Shown piece by piece: positions 23,474-32,587 of a DNA stretch of 64,000 nucleotides. The stretch is from DASRHT01 sp035650355 (GTDB taxonomy: Bacteria; Chloroflexota; Ktedonobacteria; Ktedonobacterales; Ktedonobacteraceae), in NCBI GenBank assembly GCA_035650355.1, contig DASRHT010000101.1, positions 141,994-205,993 of the forward strand, written 5' to 3'. Within the stretch, counting starts at the first letter, position 1, and every line of letters starts with the position of its first letter. A model generated the notes under the pieces. That model saw only the letters and a program-made list of their open reading frames with translations, searched no databases and was not told where the DNA came from. A program made the position numbers and the translations under genes.

Positions 23474-24631
23474 TTACTGGCGCATCGCTCCAATCAGTAT
23501 TTGAGCCACCTCGGGTCGTGAAAACTCGCGGGGAGGCATAATGCCTGATTGCAACATCTGGCGCACTTTTGTTCCGCTTAATGTGACGTGCTGGTCGTCT
23601 TTATGCGGGCAGGTTTTAGAAGAAGCCATAGATTCGCAGGTGCGGCAGAAGAATGTATGGTCAAAGAACATCGGGGTGATACCCAGTTTGATAGGATCGA
23701 ATTCGGAGAAGATCGTGTGCGCGTCATACGTACCATAATAGTTGCCAACGCCAGCATGGTCGCGACCAACGATAAAGTGGGAGCAGCCGTAGTTTTTGCG
23801 CATAAGCGCGTGAAAGATTGCTTCACGCGGCCCCGCGTAGCGCATGGCGGCTGGCAAAACGCCGAGCAGCACTCTCTCTGTCGGGTAGTAGTGTTCCAGG
23901 AGGACTTCGTAGCAGCGCATACGCACGTTGGCAGGAATATCATCGCTCTTGGTATCGCCGACCAGGGGATGGAGATACAGGCCATCGACCGTCTCCAGTG
24001 CGCACTTCTGGATATACTCGTGAGCGCGATGCACGGGGTTGCGCGTCTGAAAACCGACCACGCGTCTCCAGCCCCGTTCCGCGAAACGCTGGCGTGATTG
24101 CTCTGGGGTGTAGCGATATTGCGCAAAGATTTGCGGTTGTAAAGCAAGCACGCGCACCGGACCGCCCAGGAGCACCTCGCCCTGTTGATACAGCACCCGT
24201 ACCCCCGGATGAGCCTCTTCGAGCGTGCGGTACACGTTGCTGGCCTCTAGCTGCTTATCATAGCCATACTTTTCTTGCAGCGTCATTACCGCTTGCACTG
24301 TTCCTTTGTCATCGACCAGGGCAATTTGCGCCCCCTCTTTAAGGGTATTGGCCTGGTCCGTGGTCGTTGCAAGGGTGATGGGGATCGACCAGGGGAGGCT
24401 ATTGCTCAGGTGCATGGTCTTGACAACGCTTAGGTAGTCGGCCTGTGTCATGAAGCCGTTGAGGGGGCTGTAAGCGCCGTTTGCCAGCATTTCCAGATCG
24501 GCCAACTGGCGAGAGCCAACGGTAAGCTGTGGCAGGCTGGAGGCTCGCTCTGTTAACTCTGCCCGCTCTTGCTCACTTGCCAGATTAGCAACAAGCGTTC
24601 CTCCATGAGGAGCAATCAAACGTTCTACCAT
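23474..24631 (-). CDS. sat: Sulfate adenylyltransferase (ATP sulfurylase)
   Basis: A 385-residue dissimilatory-type/Sat ATP sulfurylase that makes APS from sulfate and ATP. It contains the nucleotide-binding motifs QTRNPVHRAHEY and GRDHAGVGNYYG and the C-terminal SGTKVRQML. Cysteines CRTCESMASSKTCPH form the zinc-binding loop seen in bacterial Sat proteins. It is 48 bp downstream of cysC on the same strand. Together they convert sulfate to PAPS. No PAPS reductase is seen in the window, so the product may serve reduction elsewhere or sulfation. Confidence 0.95.
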   Translation of the reverse strand: MVERLIAPHGGTLVANLASEQERAELTERASSLPQLTVGSRQLADLEMLANGAYSPLNGFMTQADYLSVVKTMHLSNSLPWSIPITLATTTDQANTLKEGAQIALVDDKGTVQAVMTLQEKYGYDKQLEASNVYRTLEEAHPGVRVLYQQGEVLLGGPVRVLALQPQIFAQYRYTPEQSRQRFAERGWRRVVGFQTRNPVHRAHEYIQKCALETVDGLYLHPLVGDTKSDDIPANVRMRCYEVLLEHYYPTERVLLGVLPAAMRYAGPREAIFHALMRKNYGCSHFIVGRDHAGVGNYYGTYDAHTIFSEFDPIKLGITPMFFDHTFFCRTCESMASSKTCPHKDDQHVTLSGTKVRQMLQSGIMPPREFSRPEVAQILIGAMRQ

Positions 24632-24679
24632 GTTCTTTCTTTCTATGATGGTAAAAATAAAAAATCTAGTGTGGTGACG

Positions 24680-25264
24680 TTATCCCATGATGCTCGTTGC
24701 ATCATGAGTCTTTTCGAAATCGTGCAGAATTTCGGGTTCGAGGTAGCCCAGCTCGACCAGGCGAGCAAGGATATGCGCCACACTCTCATCTTGTGTCTCT
24801 TTGTCGGTCTCGATGACTAACTCGGGATTTTCGGGTTCCTCATAGGGATCGTCAACGCCAGTGAAACCCGTGATTTTGCCCTCATCAACTAGTTTGTAGA
24901 GACCCTTGACATCGCGTTTACGGCAGACGTCGATGGGGCATTTAACGTAGACCTCGACAAAATTTTTGATTTCGTGGCGCGCCCACTCACGCGCCTCTCT
25001 GTAAGGAGAAATGGCGGCAGAGATACAGGCAACGCCATTGCGCGTCAGCAAGCTGCACACAAAGGCTATGCGCTTAATATTGGTATCGCGATCTTCGCGG
25101 CTAAAGCCAAGCCCTTTGCTTAAATGGGTGCGCACGATATCACCATCCAGGATCTCTACTTTGTATCCGTGTTGCTTTAATCGACGCGCAATGGCCTCCG
25201 AGAGCGTGCTTTTGCCCGCCCCGGAAAGGCCGGTAAACCAGATTGTAAACCCGATGTGCGCCAT
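24680..25264 (-). CDS. cysC: Adenylylsulfate (APS) kinase
   Basis: 194 residues from the ATG at 25264, chosen because AGAGGAG lies 9 bp upstream; the frame runs to 25372 but into the upstream gene. P-loop GLSGAGKST at about 10-18, APS-binding FSREDRDTN and the ISPYREAREWAR motif, and the lid region KGLYKLVDEGKITGFTG are all intact. It phosphorylates APS to PAPS in the cytoplasm. The C-terminal extension after the kinase core (LGYLEPEILHDFEKTHDA) is modest. Confidence 0.95.
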   Translation of the reverse strand: MAHIGFTIWFTGLSGAGKSTLSEAIARRLKQHGYKVEILDGDIVRTHLSKGLGFSREDRDTNIKRIAFVCSLLTRNGVACISAAISPYREAREWARHEIKNFVEVYVKCPIDVCRKRDVKGLYKLVDEGKITGFTGVDDPYEEPENPELVIETDKETQDESVAHILARLVELGYLEPEILHDFEKTHDATSIMG

Positions 25265-25316
25265 TTTTGTTATCTCCTCTTTTGATGTTTTTATAGTAAA
25301 GTGGGGCCTTTTATGA

Positions 25317-26264
25317 TTATACGACATTGGCTTCGTAGAGACGCCATTCTGGATCGATGTCGAAGCGGGCAATGGCCTTCTCTCCTAGCAGGCCGCGCCG
25401 CAGGGCGACGCGCGAGTTTTTGCCATCGACCAGCAGCCAGGTGTCGAGTTGCTGATTGTAACTGCAATCCTGCAGCCAGTTCGTTCCCCCATCTACTTCC
25501 GCCTTGATCTCTCCTCTCTCGCTCTGTTGATCTAATTGTACAAGCAAGGCTCTACCGCGTACGGTGTCCGCGACGGTGAAGTGCTCGGCGTCCAGGATGC
25601 GGATGGAGTGGGGATGATCCAGGTTTTCCAGTACGGGCAGCCAGGCGCCCGTGTCGCGGTTAATGACAATCACCATCCCCTGGTGGAAGAGAGAAGCCAG
25701 GATGCGCCCATCGGGGAGCTCGGCAACTGAATTGACATGGGTTGTTTGACTGAGCGTGCCATATTTGATGGTGCGATGATCGGCTGATTTATCTAACTCT
25801 CGTCGTTGGCCGGTTGGCGTCAGCTCAAAACCATGATCAGTAGCCCACCAGCTCCATAAAATCTCGCCCTGTCGGTCGAACTCCAGCAAAAGATCCAGGC
25901 CGGTGCTCGCCACAAGGTAGCCGTGCCGGGTGCGCGAAATGGAGTGGAGAGCATTGAAAAGTGGCGAAGTGATAACGCCAGGTCGGATGGTGTCAAGCCG
26001 GGTGTCCACCTCGTAAATGCGGTCAAACGCGGTGATGAGCATGCCGTGTTCCGACTCTACCATACCAGCCGCCATAGCGAGGTCAATCGTCTTCTGGGTA
26101 CATCCCAGATTGTCAATCAAGCAAAGCAGGCCCCCCAGGTCTTCCTCTGGCTTCTGATAGCTTCCTCGTACGGTGAGAGGGCACTGAAGCTGCTGGCCGC
26201 TTGCAGACCAGTGCTTTTTAAGAGCGGAGTGCCGGGTTGAAATGCAACTGAGCAGTAATCTCAT
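25317..26264 (-). CDS. Beta-propeller protein next to PAPS synthesis genes
   Basis: A 315-residue soluble protein built of repeated four-strand blades: SEHGMLITAFDRIYEVD, TRHGYLVASTGLDLLLEFD, LPDGRILASLFHQGMVIVI, LDAEHFTVADTVRGRALLV. The style is that of NHL/SMP-30 or arylsulfotransferase-like propellers. It lacks a signal peptide. It is first of three minus-strand genes followed by cysC (52 bp) and sat (48 bp), so a link to sulfate activation or a sulfated product is likely. The catalytic identity is not clear and the start is the first in-frame ATG. Confidence 0.65.
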   Translation of the reverse strand: MRLLLSCISTRHSALKKHWSASGQQLQCPLTVRGSYQKPEEDLGGLLCLIDNLGCTQKTIDLAMAAGMVESEHGMLITAFDRIYEVDTRLDTIRPGVITSPLFNALHSISRTRHGYLVASTGLDLLLEFDRQGEILWSWWATDHGFELTPTGQRRELDKSADHRTIKYGTLSQTTHVNSVAELPDGRILASLFHQGMVIVINRDTGAWLPVLENLDHPHSIRILDAEHFTVADTVRGRALLVQLDQQSERGEIKAEVDGGTNWLQDCSYNQQLDTWLLVDGKNSRVALRRGLLGEKAIARFDIDPEWRLYEANVV

Positions 26265-26385
26265 TGGACGTTTTGCAGCCCTTTCTTTACAAATGATTGT
26301 TGACTTAGTTGATCAACATACATCACTATCTATGTCGAGTATACTGAAGAACGATAGTGTTGTCAATGCTGCTTTATTGGCTGAG

Positions 26386-26562
26386 CAGGGCTTTTCCGTG
26401 TTCCTCTCCTCTGACCCCTGCCGCCTGGGTTCGCGTCCCCAACGGGGCGCAGGGCAAGAGGAGAGAGGTGCAGGCAACCCCGCGACGCGGGGTTGCCTGC
26501 ACCTCTCTCCTCTTGCGAGCAGGGCGAAGCCCTGCGAGCATGACGAACACGGAAAAGCCCTG
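26386..26562. mobile_element. Palindromic MITE-like element, copy B
   Basis: 177 bp with terminal inverted repeats CAGGGCTTTTCCGTG / CACGGAAAAGCCCTG, flanked by perfect 10-bp direct repeats ATTGGCTGAG (26376-26385 and 26563-26572). The inner large hairpin GGTGCAGGCAACCCCGCG pairs with its complement. At two positions it differs from copy A by paired changes that keep the hairpin. The orientation is opposite to copy A. No coding capacity. Confidence 0.88.
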
Positions 26563-26586
26563 ATTGGCTGAGGTAGGGTAGAGGTG

Positions 26587-26633
26587 GAAAAAGAGCGAGG
26601 TGGAGTTTTGTCAGGGCAAAACTCCACCTCGCT
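26587..26633 (-). terminator. Strong terminator of the lytic transglycosylase gene
   Basis: Perfect 17-bp stem AGCGAGGTGGAGTTTTG (26594-26610) with its complement (26617-26633), 6-nt loop, then on the minus strand CTTTTTCC. It lies 128 bp past the stop codon at 26761. Confidence 0.85.
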
Positions 26634-26760
26634 TAACTTACTCGCTCGGTTATACTGTAATGCTAGTTACGTTGTAACTTCTACACAGAAGTGGCTACGA
26701 GTGCTGCACTACTCACAACAGACTACAAGGCCAGCCTTTAAATACGTCCTTGCGGGACTA

Positions 26761-27315
26761 TCAGGCTCGACACTGCCACTCTCTCCAACTGTACCCATCC
26801 CGCATGAAAATTGCGTGCGCGGCCTGGACATTTGCCCGCGCATTGTAGGGCGAAGCTCCAGCTTGCGGCGTTGTCATCCAGGTGCTTGGATAGAGGATCT
26901 GGAATATCCCCATAGCGTGGCTTCCCAGCACGGGCTGGGGATTGTATGCATAAGGATTGAAGCCTGATTCGCAGCGCGCAATATTCATTGCGGAAGGTGC
27001 ATCTGGCCCAAAGACCTCATAAATCATACTTGCCACGCTTGCATTATCATTGGTGACAGCGCCATTCGGTGTGATGGTGCTGGCGTTGTTACTGCTAGCA
27101 CGACTCTGTGCCTGAACGTTACTCTGCAGCATGTTGCTACGGACATTGCTATAAACCCGGGTGTAAACCGATGCGCCAGCAAGCGTATGCGCCTGTGCAG
27201 CAGGTACGCTCATACTCAGCAGCATTGCCAGAAACAGCACTACGAAAATCCCTACGATGCCGGGTTTACCGGCAGACAAACCATGCGGTTGTACTGTTCT
27301 CCTGATGTCCAACAT
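26761..27315 (-). CDS. Secreted lytic transglycosylase (SLT-like)
   Basis: 184 residues. An N-terminal signal peptide (GIFVVLFLAMLLSMSVPAAQA, given here as residues about 22-42) ends at AQAHT. A Ser/Asn-rich linker precedes a goose-lysozyme/SLT-type domain (about 88-184) with the catalytic Glu in ARCESGFNP, then AMGIFQILYPSTW and a C-terminal WREWQCRA. The two cysteines of the domain (CES, QCR) probably form a disulfide. It should cleave peptidoglycan outside the membrane, during growth or spore/hypha development. Confidence 0.88.
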   Translation of the reverse strand: MLDIRRTVQPHGLSAGKPGIVGIFVVLFLAMLLSMSVPAAQAHTLAGASVYTRVYSNVRSNMLQSNVQAQSRASSNNASTITPNGAVTNDNASVASMIYEVFGPDAPSAMNIARCESGFNPYAYNPQPVLGSHAMGIFQILYPSTWMTTPQAGASPYNARANVQAAHAIFMRDGYSWREWQCRA

Positions 27316-27754
27316 AGCTCCCTCTAAAAAAATCCAATTGGTTTACTCGCCCCCTACTCACTTGTCACCCACAACAATCTGTGGACCTGTAATTATCAAA
27401 TGGGGACGTTTTCATTATAGTTGGTACACGATGATATGTCATGGATTAGCGTGATATATAGCCCAAAACTCCTACATATAAGCGATGATATGCTGGCGAG
27501 GCCGCTGAGAAGCCGGATCAGTTCGTTTAGTCTGCGCCGTCTAGCTGTTCTGTTCTATTGTAACGGAGTATATTTTTGGCTATGGATGAATAAGTTATGC
27601 TTAGAGACGGTGCGTCCTCTCCTGGGGGTTATGCGTAATATATGCGTGATAGAGGAAATGGGCAAGTGACTCTGCTGGTATCGTCAGTTGTGGAAAAGCG
27701 GAATTATTGTGCATATATTGAACCCTGGCGCGGCCAGAGAAGGGGCGATTGATC
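27316..27754. other. Gene-free divergent promoter region
   Basis: 440 bp between divergent genes. No reading frame with a ribosome site, no clear hairpin and no near-consensus promoter were found in it by eye. Confidence 0.4.
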
Positions 27755-28543
27755 ATGAGCCAGGAAGAGACCTCAACTGTTCAAATGCGTGCCGTTACGC
27801 TCTCGCGTGAGTATGGGAGTGGGGGTGGAGAGGTTGCGGCTCGTCTTGCAGCTCGTCTGGGTTGGCAATTAATTGATCACGAAATTGTTGCGCGGGTGGC
27901 TCACGAGTTGGGGATTAGCGAGAGTGAGGCCATGGAGCGAGATGAGTATGCAGATGGGCTGGTTTCGCGCCTGCTGTCGAACATGCAGCTCTATGAGCCT
28001 GCCGTCCTGGTGGCTGTGCCGCCGCCGATGGTATCACATATCCAGGGCCATGATGCGCAACTCTATGCCGAGGCCCTGCAAAAGGTCGTCCTGGCCGCAA
28101 TTGAGGCGGGGCAGGTGGTCATCGTTGGGCGTGGGGGGCAGGCGCTGCTGGAGGACCGGCTTGATATATTGCATGTGCGTGTAGTTGCCCCGCTTGACTT
28201 TCGCCTCGCTTATGTGATGCAGCGCGAGGGGGTGGAGCAAGCAGAGGCCCGCTCGCGTATCCAGTTAAAAGACCGTGATCGTATTCGCTACTTGCAATCT
28301 ATCCATCATTGCCATCCAGCAGATCCCCATTTATACGATCTGGTGATTAATACGCGTGTGCTTGACCTGGATAGTGCCGTTGATCTGATTTGCCGGGCGT
28401 TAGAGCATAAAGCCAGGCGTCTGAAAACTTCCGCTGAGGCACTGGGGCCTGGCGCAGGATTGGAGCGTTATCCCAGGCAGCCTGGCGACTTTCGCCTGCC
28501 TGAAGGCTTGCAGGACGAGAGGTCGAGCGAGCCTGAGCCATAA
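27755..28543 (+). CDS. Cytidylate-kinase-like family protein
   Basis: 262 residues from the ATG at 27755 (AAGGGG about 11 bp upstream). It has the cytidylate-kinase-like P-loop LSREYGSGGGEVAARLA, the DHEIVARVA segment and GRGGQALL, followed by RVVAPLDFRLAYVMQREGV. The C-terminal DLVINTRVLDLDSAVDLI is the usual end of the domain. In this group the substrate is often unknown, and it need not be CMP. A Pro/Glu-rich tail follows. It converges with the response-regulator gene, 13 bp apart. Confidence 0.85.
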   Translation: MSQEETSTVQMRAVTLSREYGSGGGEVAARLAARLGWQLIDHEIVARVAHELGISESEAMERDEYADGLVSRLLSNMQLYEPAVLVAVPPPMVSHIQGHDAQLYAEALQKVVLAAIEAGQVVIVGRGGQALLEDRLDILHVRVVAPLDFRLAYVMQREGVEQAEARSRIQLKDRDRIRYLQSIHHCHPADPHLYDLVINTRVLDLDSAVDLICRALEHKARRLKTSAEALGPGAGLERYPRQPGDFRLPEGLQDERSSEPEP

Positions 28544-28556
28544 AAATAGCCAGGCT

Positions 28557-29804
28557 CTAGAGCATAATCGTCCATGACCCATGTGTATATGGCACAGAGC
28601 TGGTATCGTCAGCATCCATTATGGAATCAAGAGAGCGGGGGAGGATGATACGGAATGTGCATCCTTCCCCCTGCATACTTTGTGCCAGGATTTGCCCGCC
28701 ATGCCGTTCGACAATGCGCTGCGAAATATATAGCCCTACCTCCAGCCCTGAGCGTGAACTGCTAAGAACGCGAGCTTCTGGGATGTGGGAGAATTGTTGG
28801 TAAATACTGACAAGTTCCTCCTCTGGTAGAGAGCTTCCCCGGCTATGTACGGAAAGGATGGCCTCGAAGCCAGCCGTTTCTACGGTTATTGTGATGGGAG
28901 AACCTCTGGGGCTATACTTGCGGGCACTGGATAGCAGATTGATCAGCGCCTGGAAAATACGGTTGCTATCCACCTCGACCTCCACGGGGCGATCTGTGGA
29001 CTTGATGGTGAGAGAAGATCCGACTCCCTCAATATACTGGTAAAGCCAGTCCTGGCAGAGCGCAACGAGATTATAGCGTTTGCGCTGTAAAAGGAACATA
29101 TTGGTATCGATGAGTGAAGTATCCAGCAGGTCTTCTACGAGCACTTCTGTGCGCTCGATTGAGCGTTCCATGTCCATCAGACCCTGGCGAACTCTCTCAA
29201 GCGCATCCTCTTGCTCAAGCTGTCGCAGCAACAATTGAGCCATTTCTTTTAAATTGCCCAGTGGCGGCTTCAATTCATGTGAAACGATGTTGAGCAATTT
29301 ATCTTTCCTGGCGTTGGCCTCTTCCAGCTCTGTTGTTCGCTTCTGCACCTGTTGTTCAAGGGAACGGGCGTGATGCGCAAGCATAATTTGCTGCTGGCGC
29401 ACCTGCCGACGGAGCTGACGGGTCATGAGAGCGCGGCGAAGTGCAGCCGTAAAAGCATCGCGATCAATTGGCTTTAAAATATAATCGTAGGCTCCCCCAC
29501 GCAGCGCCTGAATAGCAAGGTCATGCTCACCGTGACCCGTGATAAGAATCGTTGGCGTCTCGGGACGCTGCTCCTGCATTCTGGCGAGCAGCATGATACC
29601 ATCCATGCCTGGCATTTTAATATCGCTGACAATGACATCATAATCGTGCGCTTTAATCAGCTCAAGCGCGTCCTGCGCATTATCGCACATATCAACCTTT
29701 GTATCAGGCATGCGCAAAGAGAGCATCTGCGATGCCGCAAGCAGCATGGCCTGATCATCATCGATGACAAGGATATATGGCAGATTCTTGTTCTCATGGC
29801 CCAT
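28557..29804 (-). CDS. Response regulator-histidine kinase with degenerate ATP-binding site
   Basis: 415 residues: receiver domain (1-125) with Asp15/16/17, phospho-acceptor Asp61 (SDIKMPGMDG) and Lys110; coiled coil (about 130-165); HisKA with His175 in VSHELKPPLGNLKE; HATPase (about 245-400). The HATPase lacks key residues. The N-box reads NLLSSARKYS, with Ser292 where the Mg-binding Asn belongs. The G1 box reads VHSRGSSLP, with Ser320 in place of the Asp that contacts adenine. The later G-boxes (SGLEVGLYIS, GEGCTFRI) are present. The protein may therefore be a receiver-output or scaffold rather than an active kinase. Cytoplasmic, single gene. Confidence 0.88.
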   Translation of the reverse strand: MGHENKNLPYILVIDDDQAMLLAASQMLSLRMPDTKVDMCDNAQDALELIKAHDYDVIVSDIKMPGMDGIMLLARMQEQRPETPTILITGHGEHDLAIQALRGGAYDYILKPIDRDAFTAALRRALMTRQLRRQVRQQQIMLAHHARSLEQQVQKRTTELEEANARKDKLLNIVSHELKPPLGNLKEMAQLLLRQLEQEDALERVRQGLMDMERSIERTEVLVEDLLDTSLIDTNMFLLQRKRYNLVALCQDWLYQYIEGVGSSLTIKSTDRPVEVEVDSNRIFQALINLLSSARKYSPRGSPITITVETAGFEAILSVHSRGSSLPEEELVSIYQQFSHIPEARVLSSSRSGLEVGLYISQRIVERHGGQILAQSMQGEGCTFRIILPRSLDSIMDADDTSSVPYTHGSWTIML

Positions 29805-29884
29805 CTTGTATCAATCCTTGCTTTTTCTTGTTACACGTAAGGATGTGATACAATAGTTTCAATTACTCCCTTTTTCCTATGTAT

Positions 29885-30094
29885 TTATAGTACCTCAGAT
29901 TGTTCCCCATCATCATTTTGTTTTTGCCAATCAAGTTGTAAGAAGCGTTTGCACTCCACGCACAATGACCACTGCAATATAAAATTATGGCTGGCTTTGC
30001 TAGCATCCACGATCTCATTATACGGTATTGTCAAGGGTTGTGGATTGGCGGCAGGTGGTTGGAATAAGAGGGGATGCGCCATTTCTACCAGCAT
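29885..30094 (-). CDS. Possible small hypothetical protein
   Basis: A 69-residue frame: IPYNEIVDASKASHNFILQW, SLCVECKRFLQLDW and an acidic tail. The composition is protein-like and no other frame competes here, but there is no good ribosome site before either ATG (30094 or 30082). No family recognised. The rest of 29805-30373 holds only the inverted repeat at 30113-30151. Confidence 0.35.
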   Translation of the reverse strand: MLVEMAHPLLFQPPAANPQPLTIPYNEIVDASKASHNFILQWSLCVECKRFLQLDWQKQNDDGEQSEVL

Positions 30095-30112
30095 CAGTAT
30101 AAGAGGATCATG

Positions 30113-30151
30113 CAGTATAAGTCGTCATAAGTGTTTGTAGGACTTATACTG
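30113..30151. repeat. 11-bp inverted repeat upstream of the YsnF/AvaK gene
   Basis: CAGTATAAGTC (30113-30123) and GACTTATACTG (30141-30151), with a half copy CAGTATAAG at 30095-30103. No T-run follows. It could be a regulator site or a terminator-like hairpin. Confidence 0.5.
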
Positions 30152-30373
30152 AAACAAATTTCTATTATTTCAATTTGTATAGATGTAACACTGCCTCGAT
30201 ATAATTCGTGTAAAGAGAGTTGAGAATTGTGTAAAAATTGATTTGGTGGAAAGTGATTATTGTTGTGTTTACGATTATTTAATCGTTCGAAAATACGACA
30301 ATAATGTAGAAACAGTGAAAATGCTTGAGCGAGATAGCTTTTTATAGAGAAGCCTTGCAGAGGGAGGAAGCTC

Positions 30374-31291
30374 ATGGCACTACCGCAATCGATCCTCGTA
30401 GGAGTTTTCAACGACCGTGGGATGGCTGAACAGGCGATAGAAAGGCTCCACAGTGCTGGAATTAGCAACAATCAGATCAGTTATTCGGGAGCAACCGCTT
30501 CAGGGGGGTTCTTTGAGGAACTTAAAAATATGTTCACTGGGAACGCTTCGGGGACAGGTGATGTTGCTGGCGATCTGAGAAGTATAGGTATACCAGCAAA
30601 TGAGGCTGAGTATTACGCCAATGAATATAGAACTGGTCATCCCATTCTCGCTGTAAAGGCGAATGGTCGTACCCAGGAGGTTGCCAATATCCTGCGTTCA
30701 AACGGAGGCTACACGTACAGCTCAAGAGGTAGCGCAGCTTCCGATGCAGAGAGACGTCAGCCCGGCACCTCTACTCAAACGGCAGGTTATGATCAGGGAA
30801 ACGCTGGCAAGCGAGAGTTTTTAGGCAGCAATGAGACGCGCTCTATTCCAGTACGTGAGGAACAACTTGAGGTTGAGAAACAACAGGTGCAGAGCGGTGA
30901 GGTGCGTATTCATAAGGATGTTGTAACCGAGCAGAAAACGATTAACGTCCCTGTGAATCGCGAAGAAGTGGTGATAGAGCGTCATCCCGTTTCTGGTGAA
31001 CAGGTATCCGAAACCCCCATCGGCCAGGATGAGACTATTCGTATTCCTGTGAGTGAGGAGCAGGTAACTGTCACCAAGCAGCCTGTTGTAACCGGAGAAG
31101 TTGAGATTGGCAAGCGCACTGTTCAGGAGCAGAAGCAGTACACTGATACCGTCAAGCGGGAAGAGGTAGATGTCGAACCTATGGGTGAGAATATGGCCCG
31201 GCGTGTACGGGAAGAGGATAGCATTGATCAAGGCCCTCGCAAGGGGACCCAGGGCTATCCAGATAAAGGTGATAACCGTCCTCTGCCTTAA
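30374..31291 (+). CDS. YsnF/AvaK-type (DUF2382) stress protein
   Basis: 305 residues. The N-terminal ~95 residues resemble the general-stress-protein-17M-like domain (ILVGVFNDRGMAEQAIERL ... ILAVKANGR). A Ser/Gly/Gln linker (115-150) leads to the YsnF/AvaK domain with repeated beta hairpins: REEQLEVEKQQVQSGEVRIH, VPVNREEVVIERHPV, IPVSEEQVTVTKQPVVTGEV. GAGGGAGG precedes the ATG. The product is probably a cytoplasmic stress-related protein, and its biochemical function is unknown. A strong terminator follows. Confidence 0.9.
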   Translation: MALPQSILVGVFNDRGMAEQAIERLHSAGISNNQISYSGATASGGFFEELKNMFTGNASGTGDVAGDLRSIGIPANEAEYYANEYRTGHPILAVKANGRTQEVANILRSNGGYTYSSRGSAASDAERRQPGTSTQTAGYDQGNAGKREFLGSNETRSIPVREEQLEVEKQQVQSGEVRIHKDVVTEQKTINVPVNREEVVIERHPVSGEQVSETPIGQDETIRIPVSEEQVTVTKQPVVTGEVEIGKRTVQEQKQYTDTVKREEVDVEPMGENMARRVREEDSIDQGPRKGTQGYPDKGDNRPLP

Positions 31292-31310
31292 ACAGATGTC
31301 GTTTCCACAA

Positions 31311-31352
31311 CAATTCAGCCCGCCAGGAAACTTTTCCTGGCGGGCTGAATTG
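31311..31352. terminator. Terminator between convergent genes
   Basis: A perfect 19-bp stem CAATTCAGCCCGCCAGGAA (31311-31329) with its complement (31334-31352) and a 4-nt loop, between the YsnF/AvaK gene and the convergent M20 peptidase gene. A T-run is weak on both sides. Confidence 0.7.
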
Positions 31353-31373
31353 TTGTATATGCAGCTTTGAGAA

Positions 31374-32525
31374 TCACAATTGCCCCTGATCAATCAATGT
31401 ACAGGCGCGGTGGCTCAGAGCCGCCAGTTGAGCCAGACCCGTGCCAATTGGAGGGATCAAGAGAAATTCTTCCAGCGTGTGCGTGCGTTCGATGTGTGTA
31501 ATGCCCACGCACACCGCCGGGATGTTGAGGCTGATAGGAATATTCGCGTCGGTGCTCGATGCGCTGTAGGCCGGTTCGATGCCAAGCGAGGTAAGAACGT
31601 CGGCGGCCAGTTGTACCAGCGGATCGGTCTGCCCTCGCCTGCCTGCGGGTCGCTCGCCGAGCACCTCGATCTCCGTTTGCAGGCCCTCGCCGACTCGCTG
31701 CTCGACGATATTCTTCACGCGAGCAGCCAGTTGATCAAGTGCAGCGGGATCGATTGAGCGCATATCAAGCACGGCGTTTGCTTCTGCAGCAATGGTATTG
31801 ACACTGGTGCCCCCCTCGATCAGACCGACGTTAAAGGTTGTTTTCGGATTTTGGGGTACTTGTAGATCCGCTATAGTCGCAATAATTTTGCCCAATCCAT
31901 GAATGGCGCTTGGCTTGCCGAAAGCGCCGAAGGAGTGACCGCCGGGGCCGTGTACCGTAATCCGCCAGCGTTTGGAGCCGACCCCAATATGGGTGATATT
32001 ACCGAGGCGTCCGTCAATCGCAATCACCGCCCCGAGCTGTTTCCGGTAGCGTTCAACCGCGGCTCGCGCGCCCCGCAGATTGCCCAATCCTTCTTCCCCC
32101 ACGTTGGCGATGGCGACGATATCGACAGCCGTTGCTATGTTTAATTCGTCGAGGATGTCCAGGGCGCTGATCATAGCGGCGATGCTCAGGCTATTATCGC
32201 CGATGCCGGGTCCGCGCAAAACATCGCCATCGCGAGTCACCGCAATAGAGACTGTGGCCGGGAAGACTGTATCCGTATGGGCCAGGAGCATCAGTACCGG
32301 GCGCTCGCTTTTCTTCCCCCTGCGTATATACACATTGCCGATAGCATCGATTTCCGGGGTATAATTTCGCTCTTGCCAGAGAGAAGCCACAAAATTAGCT
32401 CGTTCTCGCTCGCTTCCTGTGGGGGCGGGAACCTCACAGATGCGCCGGGCCAGGTCCGCCGTCGCTTCAATCCGTGCCTCGGCTACGGTGCGCAAGCGGC
32501 TCAACTCAAACGATGGGACAGACAT
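31374..32525 (-). CDS. M20-family metallopeptidase
   Basis: 383 residues. The dizinc site is visible: His82 region in LLAHTDTVFP, Asp in GPGIGDNSLS, and the Glu pair in VANVGEEGLGNLRG. The dimerisation (lid) domain follows (GPGGHSFGAFGKPSAIHGLG ... NVGLIEGGTSVNTIA). The layout resembles peptidase T/ArgE-type aminoacyl hydrolases. Substrate not predictable. ATG preceded by GGAGG. The ~97-bp element, copy 3, lies upstream. Confidence 0.9.
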   Translation of the reverse strand: MSVPSFELSRLRTVAEARIEATADLARRICEVPAPTGSERERANFVASLWQERNYTPEIDAIGNVYIRRGKKSERPVLMLLAHTDTVFPATVSIAVTRDGDVLRGPGIGDNSLSIAAMISALDILDELNIATAVDIVAIANVGEEGLGNLRGARAAVERYRKQLGAVIAIDGRLGNITHIGVGSKRWRITVHGPGGHSFGAFGKPSAIHGLGKIIATIADLQVPQNPKTTFNVGLIEGGTSVNTIAAEANAVLDMRSIDPAALDQLAARVKNIVEQRVGEGLQTEIEVLGERPAGRRGQTDPLVQLAADVLTSLGIEPAYSASSTDANIPISLNIPAVCVGITHIERTHTLEEFLLIPPIGTGLAQLAALSHRACTLIDQGQL

Positions 32526-32587
32526 CTTACCTCCAGGCAGCTTTTATTTGTTCGGTGGGCAGTGCAAATAGGGATATTTCCTTAATG

